Source: an uncultured Bacteroidales bacterium
Lineage (GTDB): Bacteria; Bacteroidota; Bacteroidia; Bacteroidales; UBA932
Direction: 5' to 3'
DNA: 5,687 bases
Assembly (NCBI GenBank): GCA_905235615.1
Contig: CAJOMB010000118.1
Span: 1-5,687, forward strand
A program made the translations under genes and the position numbers. How positions within the stretch are numbered: position 1 is the stretch's first letter; the number at the start of each line of letters is the position of its first letter. The notes beneath the pieces are model-generated. The model was not told where the DNA came from and searched no databases. It saw only the letters and a program-made list of their open reading frames with translations. Below are positions 1-5,687 of the stretch, one piece after another.

Positions 1-56
1 TGGTTTTAGTGTTATTTTCAGTTTCCAAATATACGATTTTTTTCGCAAAGTTTCAC

Positions 57-64
57 TATATTTG
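57..64 (+). promoter_or_regulatory. Putative Bacteroidota -7 promoter element (TAnnTTTG) for glpABC
   Basis: The octamer TATATTTG matches the Bacteroidota housekeeping -7 consensus TAnnTTTG exactly. It lies 16 bp before the glpA start codon, which implies a short leader of roughly ten bases. The expected -33 TTTG element is not clear: only a T-run (about 37-43, ending TTTC) sits near the right distance. The surrounding AT-rich stretch contrasts with the GC-rich coding sequence and fits a promoter region. The call rests on one short motif plus its position, so it is tentative. Confidence 0.45.
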
Positions 65-80
65 TCTATCATAATTAAGC

Positions 81-1679
81 ATGATGAATCCTAACGAATT
101 TGATGTCATCATCATCGGCGGCGGCATCACGGGGGCCGGAACACAGCGGGACTGCGCCATGCGCGGACTGCGTACGCTCCTGGTGGACCGTTCAGACATC
201 GCCACCGGCGCCACGGGCCGCAACCACGGCCTGCTGCACTCCGGGGCGCGCTATGCCGTCAACGATGAAGAATCGGCCCGGGAATGCATCGAGGAGAACA
301 AAATCCTCAAGCGGATAGCAACCCACTGCATAGATGAAACCGGAGGGCTGTTCATCACCCTTCCCGAAGACGACCTGGACTACCAAAGCACCTTTGTGGA
401 GAGCTGCCAGCGGGCGGGGATCGAGGCTGAAGTAATAGACCCCGACCTGGCCCGCCGCTGGGAACCCACGGTGAACCAGAATCTGATTGGAGCCGTAAGG
501 GTGCCTGATGCCAGCGTAGATCCCTTCCGCCTGTGCGCCGCCAACATGCTGGACGCCAAACTGCGCGGCGGTCAGGTACGCCTCCATACTTCCGTAAGCG
601 GTTTCATCATGGAAGGAGATACCGTACGGGGAATTCATACCCGCAATACGCAGACCGGGCAGGAGAATGATTTTTATGCCCGCATCGTCGTCAATGCCGC
701 CGGCATCTGGGGGCAGGAGATTGCGGCCATGGCCGGTACGCCCATCAGCATGTTCCCCGCCAAGGGAGCGCTCCTGATTTTTGCACACCGCGTGAACAAC
801 CATGTCATCAACCGTTGCCGCAAACCGGCCAATGCCGATATTCTTGTCCCCGGAGACACCGTCTGCATCGTGGGCACCACCTCTTCCCGCATTCCCTTCG
901 AAGAATGTGACGATGTGGCGGTTACGCCGGAAGAAGTGAATCTCCTGATTTCCGAGGGAGCCAAACTGGCGCCGGCCCTTTCCACCACTCGCATCCTGCG
1001 GGCCTATGCCGGCGTCCGTCCCTTGGTGAGTGCTGACGACGACCCTTCCGGCCGCAACATCACCCGCGGTTTCGTGGTCCTGGACCATGAGAGCCGGGAC
1101 GGCATCAAGGGTTTCGTGAGCATTTCCGGAGGAAAACTCACCACCTATCGGCTGATGGCGGAAAAGGTCACCGATTTGGTTTGCCGCAAATTGGGCGTTA
1201 CCAAAAAATGCAAAACCGCCGTAATCCCTCTTCCCGGTTCGGAAGAAGGCTCTTACGAAGAAGTTGCCAAAAAAATCTGGGAGACACCCTCCGTCGCACA
1301 AAAGGCGGCTGCGGCCCGCTTGGGAACCCGCGCCTTCCGGATGCGCAGTTCGGACCGGTGGAATGATGCCATCGTGTGCAAATGCGAAGAAGTTTCCGTG
1401 GGAGAAATCAACGGCGCCATAGAACGCTTGGACGCCTCAACCCTCACGGACCTCCGCCGACGCACCCGTCTGGGGATGGGCCCCTGCCAGGGAGAATTCT
1501 GCGCCTGCCGCGCGGCAGGCCTGTTGGCGGCTTCCCATGGCTGTACGGACCGGGAAAGAGAAGATCTGAAACAGTTCCTGCAGGAGCGTTGGAAGGGCAA
1601 CTTCCCCATTGGCTGGGGAGACACCCTCCGGGAAGCGGAATACACGCAGTGGGTATATAAATTCGTGCTGGGCCTATGA
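81..1679 (+). CDS. glpA: Anaerobic glycerol-3-phosphate dehydrogenase subunit A (FAD catalytic subunit)
   Basis: This 532-residue protein is close to the usual GlpA length (about 540 in E. coli). GlpA oxidises sn-glycerol-3-phosphate to dihydroxyacetone phosphate and passes electrons through GlpB and GlpC to the quinone pool on the cytoplasmic face of the membrane. The N-terminus has a Rossmann FAD motif (DVIIIGGGITGAG, residues 8-20) ending in an acidic residue, D36, at the expected ribose-binding place. It is followed by the family segment GRNHGLLHSGARY (46-58). A second dinucleotide-binding patch, GFVSISGGKLTTYR, lies at 344-357. The C-terminus has a BFD-like [2Fe-2S] domain with C433-x-C435 and C469-x4-C474, which separates GlpA from the aerobic enzyme GlpD. 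Two ATG codons stand in tandem at 81 and 84; the first is used here, and no Shine-Dalgarno is evident, as is common in Bacteroidota. The stop overlaps glpB by ATGA. Confidence 0.93.
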   Translation: MMNPNEFDVIIIGGGITGAGTQRDCAMRGLRTLLVDRSDIATGATGRNHGLLHSGARYAVNDEESARECIEENKILKRIATHCIDETGGLFITLPEDDLDYQSTFVESCQRAGIEAEVIDPDLARRWEPTVNQNLIGAVRVPDASVDPFRLCAANMLDAKLRGGQVRLHTSVSGFIMEGDTVRGIHTRNTQTGQENDFYARIVVNAAGIWGQEIAAMAGTPISMFPAKGALLIFAHRVNNHVINRCRKPANADILVPGDTVCIVGTTSSRIPFEECDDVAVTPEEVNLLISEGAKLAPALSTTRILRAYAGVRPLVSADDDPSGRNITRGFVVLDHESRDGIKGFVSISGGKLTTYRLMAEKVTDLVCRKLGVTKKCKTAVIPLPGSEEGSYEEVAKKIWETPSVAQKAAAARLGTRAFRMRSSDRWNDAIVCKCEEVSVGEINGAIERLDASTLTDLRRRTRLGMGPCQGEFCACRAAGLLAASHGCTDREREDLKQFLQERWKGNFPIGWGDTLREAEYTQWVYKFVLGL

Positions 1680-2809
1680 AATTTGACACCGTAATCATTG
1701 GCGGAGGCCTGGCCGGACTCACGGCCGGAATCGCCCTGCAACGGGAAGGAAGGTGTACAGCTATTGTCAGTACCGGCCAGAATGCCCTGTATTTCTTCTC
1801 CGGCAGTTTCGAATCCATCGTCGAGAAGGACGAAAAAATCATCGACTTCTTTGCCAAGGCGGGCATTCCGCTCCACTATGCTCCCGGAGTGCGGTTCATG
1901 CCCCTGGGCTCCTTCCGCCCGTCGGCCCTCTGCCTGGAAGACACGGATATCTTCCCCTCTCCCCAATTGGGGAGCAAAGTGCTCATCATCAACTTTATGG
2001 GCTACCACGATTTCTTTTCCACCTTCCTGGCCGAAGGTCTGGAGAAGGAAGGGATGCAGTGCCGTATCCGGCTGCTGGACTTGCCGGAGCTGGAACCGCT
2101 CCAGCAAAGTCCCGGCGGCATGAGATCGGTACAGATGGCCCGCGTCCTGGACCCTGTCTGGGAGAAATTCGTCCAAGAGGTAAGGCTGCTCATCAAAGAT
2201 GAGGATGTGGTGGTGGTTCCGCAGGTTTTCGGCCTCAAAGACCCTTCCACCCCCGGACTTATCAGGGAAGACCTTCCGGTGAGGGTCATTTTTGCCGGTA
2301 CGCTTCCCCCTTCCGTTCCCGGCATCCGCACCCAGCATCTTTTAGGACGCCATTATGAGCATCTGGGCGGAACCCTTCTGAAAGGAGACCGTGCCCAAAG
2401 GGCGCAATTCAAAGACGGACGGGTTGTGGGCATCGGCACAAAGAACCTGGACAGGCACTATCTCAAGGCCGACAACTACATCCTGGCCAGCGGAAGCTAT
2501 TTTTCAAAGGGCCTGCGCTCCAATCCCTTCGGAATCAGCGAGCCGGTCTTTGACCTGGATGTCACATTCGACCCGGAGAGAAGCAAGTGGTACCATTCCC
2601 AATTCGCCGCAGACCAACCCTACATGCATTACGGCGTCAGGACGGATGAGAACCTTCATGTTTACAAAAACGGACAGCTGATTCCCAACCTGTATGCCAT
2701 CGGATCGGTAATGGGAGTCTCCCACCCTGCTTTTGGTTTCGGGGGCGGCCTGGCCATCCGGAGCGCTTTCCATGTCACAGCTCAAATCCTAAAGGAGGAC
2801 AAGAAATGA
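1676..2809 (+). CDS. glpB: Anaerobic glycerol-3-phosphate dehydrogenase subunit B (flavoprotein)
   Basis: This 377-residue flavoprotein is somewhat shorter than E. coli GlpB (about 419). It begins with a dinucleotide-binding motif, DTVIIGGGLAGLTAG (residues 4-18), and ends with a second flavin-contacting segment containing YAIGSVMG and FGFGGGLAIRSA near the C-terminus. In the GlpABC complex this subunit binds flavin and is thought to relay electrons between the catalytic GlpA and the iron-sulfur subunit GlpC. No transmembrane helix or signal peptide is apparent, so it should act in the cytoplasm at the membrane surface. The start ATG overlaps the glpA stop (ATGA at 1676-1679), and its own stop overlaps the glpC start in the same way, which suggests translational coupling. 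Family membership is clear from the context between glpA and glpC; alone it would only be called a GlpB-like FAD-binding protein. Confidence 0.9.
   Translation: MKFDTVIIGGGLAGLTAGIALQREGRCTAIVSTGQNALYFFSGSFESIVEKDEKIIDFFAKAGIPLHYAPGVRFMPLGSFRPSALCLEDTDIFPSPQLGSKVLIINFMGYHDFFSTFLAEGLEKEGMQCRIRLLDLPELEPLQQSPGGMRSVQMARVLDPVWEKFVQEVRLLIKDEDVVVVPQVFGLKDPSTPGLIREDLPVRVIFAGTLPPSVPGIRTQHLLGRHYEHLGGTLLKGDRAQRAQFKDGRVVGIGTKNLDRHYLKADNYILASGSYFSKGLRSNPFGISEPVFDLDVTFDPERSKWYHSQFAADQPYMHYGVRTDENLHVYKNGQLIPNLYAIGSVMGVSHPAFGFGGGLAIRSAFHVTAQILKEDKK
2791..2798 (+). promoter_or_regulatory. Strong Shine-Dalgarno sequence for glpC
   Basis: AAAGGAGG ends 7 bases before the glpC ATG at 2806 and lies inside the last codons of glpB. 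It fixes the glpC start and stands out because no comparable site precedes glpA or glpB. Bacteroidota rely little on Shine-Dalgarno pairing, so part of the match may simply reflect the Lys-Glu-Asp codons at the GlpB terminus. Confidence 0.6.
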
Positions 2810-4029
2810 AGATCCAGGAATACACCCAAAGCAAATACAACTTTGAGGAGTGCATGAAATGTACCGTGTGTACGGCCTACTGCCCTGTCATGCAGGTGAA
2901 TCCCCTGTTTCCCGGCCCCAAGCAGTGTGGTCCGGACGAGGAGCGCCTGAGGCTGAAGGATCCTTATTTTTTCAACGAGGCCCTCAAATTCTGTATGAAC
3001 TGCAAGCGCTGCGAGGTCGCCTGCCCTTCCGGCGTCCATGTGGCCGATTTGATCCAGGCGGCCCGCATCAAATACGACCACAAGCCTCCCAAAGTCCGGG
3101 ACCGGATTCTTGCCTCTACGGATCTCATGGGGAAATTGGCAAGACCCGTCGCTCCCCTTGCCAACCTCGCTACCGGTATGGGAATCACCAAAACCGTACT
3201 GGATGCCACCCTTAAGATTGACCATCGGCGGACCTTCCCCAAATACAGCGGGAGAAGTTTTGAAGGCTGGATGGGACGTCACCGCAAGGAACAGGCGGCT
3301 TATGAAGAGCAGGCGGCGTACTTCCATGGCTGCTACGTCAATTACAATTACCCGCAACTGGGGAAGGACCTGGTAAAGGTTCTCAACGCCTTAGGCGTAG
3401 GCGTCCAACTCTTAGACAGGGAGAAATGCTGCGGTGTGGCCATGATTGTGAACGGCATGAGCGCCGGGGCGGCCAAGAATGCGGCTGTTAACATCGAATC
3501 CATCCAAAAGGCAGTGGACAAAGGCTTGAAAGTACTCACCACGTCTTCTACCTGCACGCTCACCCTCCGCGACGAATATCCGGAACTGCTGAACATGGAC
3601 AATACCGCCGTCCGTGAAGAAATCCTTCTGGCATCCCGTTTCATCTTCGAGAAGATAGAAGGAGGAGCCACCCTGCACTTCCGCCCGGATTTCCATAAAC
3701 GCATTGCCTATCATGTCCCCTGCCACATGGAAAAACTGGGATGGGGCATCTTCTCGGAGCGCATCCTGCGTATGATTCCCGGCGTGGAACTCACCCTGTT
3801 GGACAGCGCCTGCTGCGGAATTGCCGGAACCTACGGATTCAAGAAAGAAAACTACAAGACCTCCCAGGATATCGGGACGGCTCTTTTCGAACAAATCCGG
3901 GACATAGACCCGGACATGGTGGCCTGCGATTGTGAAACCTGCAAATGGCAGATAGAGATGAGCACCGCCTATCCCGTCCAAAATCCCATCTCCATCCTGG
4001 CCGATGCTTTAGATATTGATGCGAAATGA
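2806..4029 (+). CDS. glpC: Anaerobic glycerol-3-phosphate dehydrogenase subunit C (iron-sulfur, CCG-domain protein)
   Basis: This 407-residue protein is about the length of E. coli GlpC (396). It is the iron-sulfur subunit that connects the GlpAB flavoproteins to the membrane and the quinone pool during anaerobic respiration on glycerol-3-phosphate. Two [4Fe-4S] ferredoxin motifs are visible near the N-terminus: C16-x2-C19-x2-C22-x3-C26-P and C63-x2-C66-x2-C69-x3-C73-P. Two cysteine-rich CCG domains follow, as in GlpC and heterodisulfide reductase HdrB-like proteins. The first has HGC at 174-176 and CCG at 208-210; the second has PCH at 305-307 and CCG at 336-338. Further cysteines lie at 374, 376 and 379. 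No hydrophobic membrane span is evident, so attachment is probably peripheral. The start is fixed by the ATGA overlap with glpB and a strong ribosome-binding site. It is the last gene of the operon, and a hairpin follows the stop. Confidence 0.93.
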   Translation: MKIQEYTQSKYNFEECMKCTVCTAYCPVMQVNPLFPGPKQCGPDEERLRLKDPYFFNEALKFCMNCKRCEVACPSGVHVADLIQAARIKYDHKPPKVRDRILASTDLMGKLARPVAPLANLATGMGITKTVLDATLKIDHRRTFPKYSGRSFEGWMGRHRKEQAAYEEQAAYFHGCYVNYNYPQLGKDLVKVLNALGVGVQLLDREKCCGVAMIVNGMSAGAAKNAAVNIESIQKAVDKGLKVLTTSSTCTLTLRDEYPELLNMDNTAVREEILLASRFIFEKIEGGATLHFRPDFHKRIAYHVPCHMEKLGWGIFSERILRMIPGVELTLLDSACCGIAGTYGFKKENYKTSQDIGTALFEQIRDIDPDMVACDCETCKWQIEMSTAYPVQNPISILADALDIDAK

Positions 4030-4032
4030 TGA

Positions 4033-4067
4033 AATTCAAGTCAGCCCAAAAACGACTGACTTGAATT
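4033..4067. terminator. Perfect 12-bp hairpin between convergent glpC and reverse transcriptase genes
   Basis: The arm AATTCAAGTCAG (4033-4044) is exactly complementary in inverted orientation to CTGACTTGAATT (4056-4067), with an 11-base loop. It begins 4 bases after the glpC stop codon. Its place between two converging transcription units suggests a shared bidirectional terminator. Neither side has a proper T-run, so it may be a weak or factor-assisted terminator, or an mRNA-stabilising 3' stem-loop. Confidence 0.55.
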
Positions 4068-4072
4068 CAGGA

Positions 4073-4088
4073 AAACGATGAAACGATG
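4073..4088. repeat. Tandem duplication of an 8-bp unit (AAACGATG x2)
   Basis: AAACGATG occurs twice head to tail with no intervening base. It lies in the gap between the glp operon hairpin and the 3' end of the retroelement gene. It could be replication slippage or the trace of an insertion or excision. There is no element between the two copies, so the origin is open. Confidence 0.6.
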
Positions 4089-4133
4089 GCAATCAGCGAG
4101 TTACGCGCCGCGGCGATTTGCACCGCTTATTGC
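4089..4133. repeat. Imperfect inverted repeat at the 3' end of the reverse transcriptase gene
   Basis: GCAATCAGCG (4089-4098) pairs with CGCTTATTGC (4124-4133) in inverted orientation at 9 of 10 positions. The perfect palindrome CGCCGCGGCG (4106-4115) sits near the middle. The right arm covers the reverse transcriptase stop codon (4127-4129 on the minus strand). It may form a 3' structure on the retroelement transcript, but the inner part does not pair well and there is no T-run, so a terminator role is only a guess. Confidence 0.35.
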
Positions 4134-5242
4134 TTGCGTGAACGAAGAACCATCTTGGCATTTCGTCCACGTGACACGAAATATACATATTTATACCAGG
4201 ATATATTCAAACGCATCATTGAATTCCGAAACAGACGACGGGCATGGAAATGTTTCATCATTCCCAAGTACGAATTCATTGAGGCACGAATATGCTCCAG
4301 CGTCTCTTCAGTTATGTCCTCCCGTGTCTCAAATAACTTGTTCACGCTATACTGCAAATACATTTTCTTGGGATGAAGCAAAAGCCCTTTGGATTGTAAC
4401 CATCCTTGCATCTTATCACGAACTGCCAACAAATGTTCCTTTGATGGATGAACAAGTACCATGTCATCTACATATCGCCCATAATGCGGAATGTCCCATT
4501 CTTCAATAACAAGATGGTCCAACTCATCCAAAAACAACAAAGCTAAAAGCTGACTGGTAAGATTTCCTATAGGCAGTCCGACACTGCCATCTGTCCCAAA
4601 TAGTGATTTACTTACAGGCAGGCCACGCCAACATTTGCGCGGGACTTTCCGAATACAGTTTTTCTCCGGACGATTAAAAATTGTCTGCTTTAAAAGGTAC
4701 ATCAGAAGCGGTAAATCATTGCCATGGTAACGCTCCTGCAGAAAACGGGTGATACATGTATACAACAACTGCTTGGAAATACTCATGAAAAAGACTTGAA
4801 TGTCCAGTTTCATGATATAACAGTCCTGCGAGTAATTTTCCGAACAATCTTTGATATGATTCGCTATCCGTTGAATCCCGAATAGCGTCCCCTTGCCTTT
4901 CTGGGTAGAATAACTGTCGGTTATGAACTGTTGCTCCAACAGCGGATATATCCGTCTGGCGATGATATGATGTACAATCCTGTCCCGGAAATCAGCTGCA
5001 AAAATTTCCCTTTTCACTGGGTACTCCACAACAAATGCGATGGAACGCCGAGGTTTGTAGCGATGTGCATTTATCTCCTTCCATAGTTCGATGCAGTTGT
5101 GTTCATAATCCCATTCGAAAGAAAGCGCATTGACCGTATTTCGTTTTGTTTTTCTGCAGTCATAATACGCCTCAATCACGTCTTCCAGAGGGATTCCCCC
5201 CATTTGTTCCTCTGTAAAAATACTCAGTTCTTGTTCTTCCAT
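4127..5242 (-). CDS. Diversity-generating retroelement (DGR) reverse transcriptase
   Basis: This 371-residue reverse transcriptase should copy template-repeat RNA into adenine-mutagenised cDNA that replaces the variable repeat of a target gene. Visible motifs in order are: finger region YSTQKGKGT (111-119); motif A KLDIQVFFMSI with catalytic D147; motif B LPIGNLTSQ (223-231), whose (I/V/L)GxxxSQ form marks DGR enzymes; motif C YVDD (257-260) with D259 and D260; motif D-like LLLHPKKMYLQ (287-297); and a C-terminal segment NSYLGMMKH (323-331) seen in this clade. The usual motif E segment of the form GVxFxGxxIxP, expected between the last two, is not found, and that interval is only about 25 residues. 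It may be an in-frame deletion. The start codon at 5242 lies inside the end of avd (19-bp overlap). Met14 is an alternative start, with GAGGAAC just upstream. Base composition is more AT-rich than the glp genes. Confidence 0.9.
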   Translation of the reverse strand: MEEQELSIFTEEQMGGIPLEDVIEAYYDCRKTKRNTVNALSFEWDYEHNCIELWKEINAHRYKPRRSIAFVVEYPVKREIFAADFRDRIVHHIIARRIYPLLEQQFITDSYSTQKGKGTLFGIQRIANHIKDCSENYSQDCYIMKLDIQVFFMSISKQLLYTCITRFLQERYHGNDLPLLMYLLKQTIFNRPEKNCIRKVPRKCWRGLPVSKSLFGTDGSVGLPIGNLTSQLLALLFLDELDHLVIEEWDIPHYGRYVDDMVLVHPSKEHLLAVRDKMQGWLQSKGLLLHPKKMYLQYSVNKLFETREDITEETLEHIRASMNSYLGMMKHFHARRLFRNSMMRLNISWYKYVYFVSRGRNAKMVLRSRKQ

Positions 5243-5565
5243 GCTGTTGCCTGTCTGCCCACGGAATCCATCAGTTTAATTATATCGGAATAGCGACCGG
5301 AAGAAATCGCTTTTTGATGGTAACAAACCCGAAGTAAAAGCTGTAGTTGTTTATGCGAAACGAGGAGGTCCGTAAGCGCTTCCTCCCTGTCGCTTTGTTT
5401 CATGTTGGCCCTATATACCTGACAGAGAATATCCAGGCATAACTCTACCATCCGACTGCCCAGAGAATACCGATAGAATTTCGGGAGGTCTTTGGAGGCA
5501 TCAACAACGCGCTCCAACAAATCGTAGCCGGCCTTGTAGATGGGAAGTTCTTCAGATAATGCCAT
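5224..5565 (-). CDS. avd: DGR accessory variability determinant (Avd-like four-helix bundle protein)
   Basis: This 113-residue protein resembles the Avd / S23-type four-helix-bundle family. In the Bordetella phage DGR, Avd forms a basic pentameric barrel that binds the reverse transcriptase and template RNA and is required for cDNA synthesis and retrohoming. Family-like segments are LPIYKAGYDLLERV (residues 7-20), the stretch LPKFYRYSLGSRM (27-39), and later helices rich in Leu, Arg and Lys (about 40-105). It has no signal peptide or membrane segment. The ATG at 5565 is the only good start: the frame is open back to a stop inside the template repeat, but without another ATG, GTG or TTG. It overlaps the reverse transcriptase gene by 19 bp and begins about 30 bp after the apparent end of the template repeat, so all three probably share one transcript. 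The name follows family resemblance plus context. Confidence 0.85.
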   Translation of the reverse strand: MALSEELPIYKAGYDLLERVVDASKDLPKFYRYSLGSRMVELCLDILCQVYRANMKQSDREEALTDLLVSHKQLQLLLRVCYHQKAISSGRYSDIIKLMDSVGRQATAWKNKN

Positions 5566-5594
5566 TGACAGACTTTTATAGTGGAAATAGCAAT

Positions 5595-5687
5595 GTTCCG
5601 ATAAGCGAAAGCGGCGCGAACATAGTTGTTATTGGTCTTATTGTTGTTGTTCGCGTTACCGTTGTTGGCGTTGTAGTTCCACGCGTT
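5595..5687 (-). other. DGR template repeat (TR), partial at window edge
   Basis: On the minus strand, positions 5687-5625 read as 21 codons, of which 13 are Asn (11 AAC, 2 AAT); by count 30 of 63 bases are A and only 5 are T. Dense AAC codons are the signature of a DGR template repeat, because adenine-directed mutation of AAY gives many amino acids and no stop codon. The translation contains NGNANNNNKTNNNYVRAA followed by FAYR. The A-poor, GC-rich tail at about 5621-5598 is the likely counterpart of the initiation-of-mutagenic-homing segment (IMH*). The Asn-rich frame does not stop here but runs on across avd, so this is not the 3' end of a normal target gene, which supports TR rather than VR. 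The 5' end lies outside the window, and the exact 3' end cannot be set without the VR. Confidence 0.85.

Noticed and set aside
192..1301. Long minus-strand open frame (369 codons) opposite glpA
   Set aside because: It lies wholly opposite a clear glpA with intact FAD and iron-sulfur motifs. Its composition is typical of the antisense shadow of GC-rich coding sequence, and no family is recognisable.
1253..2338. Minus-strand open frame (361 codons) spanning the glpA/glpB junction
   Set aside because: It is an antisense shadow of two well-supported overlapping genes, with no recognisable domain and no start signal.
4078..4509. Plus-strand open frames beginning near 4078 and 4086
   Set aside because: They mostly lie antisense to the C-terminal part of the reverse transcriptase and show no protein family features. 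Only the first ~50 bases are outside that gene.
4127..5242. Retron or group II intron reverse transcriptase
   Set aside because: There is no maturase or HNH domain and no msr/msd-like structured RNA next to it. The IGNLTSQ motif, adjacent avd gene and Asn-rich repeat indicate a DGR.
5446..5687. The Asn-rich reading frame on the minus strand as a real protein-coding gene continuing past YVRAAFAYR
   Set aside because: The frame stays open only by running out of phase across avd, where the downstream residues show no family resemblance. The Asn-rich part is better explained as a noncoding DGR template repeat.
5595..5687. Variable repeat (VR) at the end of a target gene
   Set aside because: No in-frame stop follows the repeat, and 13 of 21 codons are still Asn, so it looks like an unmutated template. 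The missing left part of the locus prevents a final proof.

Overview
The window looks like chromosomal DNA of a Bacteroidota bacterium, probably a gut Bacteroidales. The clues are a TAnnTTTG-type -7 promoter element in front of the first gene, no clear Shine-Dalgarno sequence before that gene, and a diversity-generating retroelement (DGR) of a kind common in gut Bacteroidota. The genus cannot be fixed from this sequence.

Positions 81-4029 (+ strand) hold a complete glpA-glpB-glpC operon. It encodes the three subunits of the anaerobic, respiratory-chain-linked glycerol-3-phosphate dehydrogenase. GlpA oxidises glycerol-3-phosphate to dihydroxyacetone phosphate with FAD, GlpB is a second flavoprotein subunit, and GlpC is the iron-sulfur subunit that passes electrons on to membrane quinone. 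Both gene junctions are 4-bp ATGA stop/start overlaps, which points to one transcript with coupled translation. By eye the operon is GC-rich.

Positions 4030-4126 are a short gap between two convergent units. It holds a 12-bp perfect hairpin, an exact 8-bp tandem duplication, and a weak palindromic region running into the 3' end of the reverse transcriptase gene.

Positions 4127-5687 (- strand) carry the 3' part of a DGR and are visibly more AT-rich. Read on the minus strand, the order is an Asn-codon-rich template repeat (TR, cut by the window edge), an avd-like four-helix-bundle accessory gene, and a DGR-type reverse transcriptase gene overlapping avd by 19 bp. The reverse transcriptase should copy TR RNA with errors at adenines and transfer the cDNA to a variable repeat (VR) at the 3' end of a target gene. 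No target gene or VR is visible here; it probably lies beyond the right edge or elsewhere. The TR translation resembles the C-terminal end of DUF1566 / C-type-lectin-like proteins, which suggests what the target may be. The reverse transcriptase has intact catalytic motifs but appears to lack the segment that normally carries motif E (primer grip). That is the most unusual feature in the window.

The two regions show no functional link; the DGR simply lies convergent to the glp operon.
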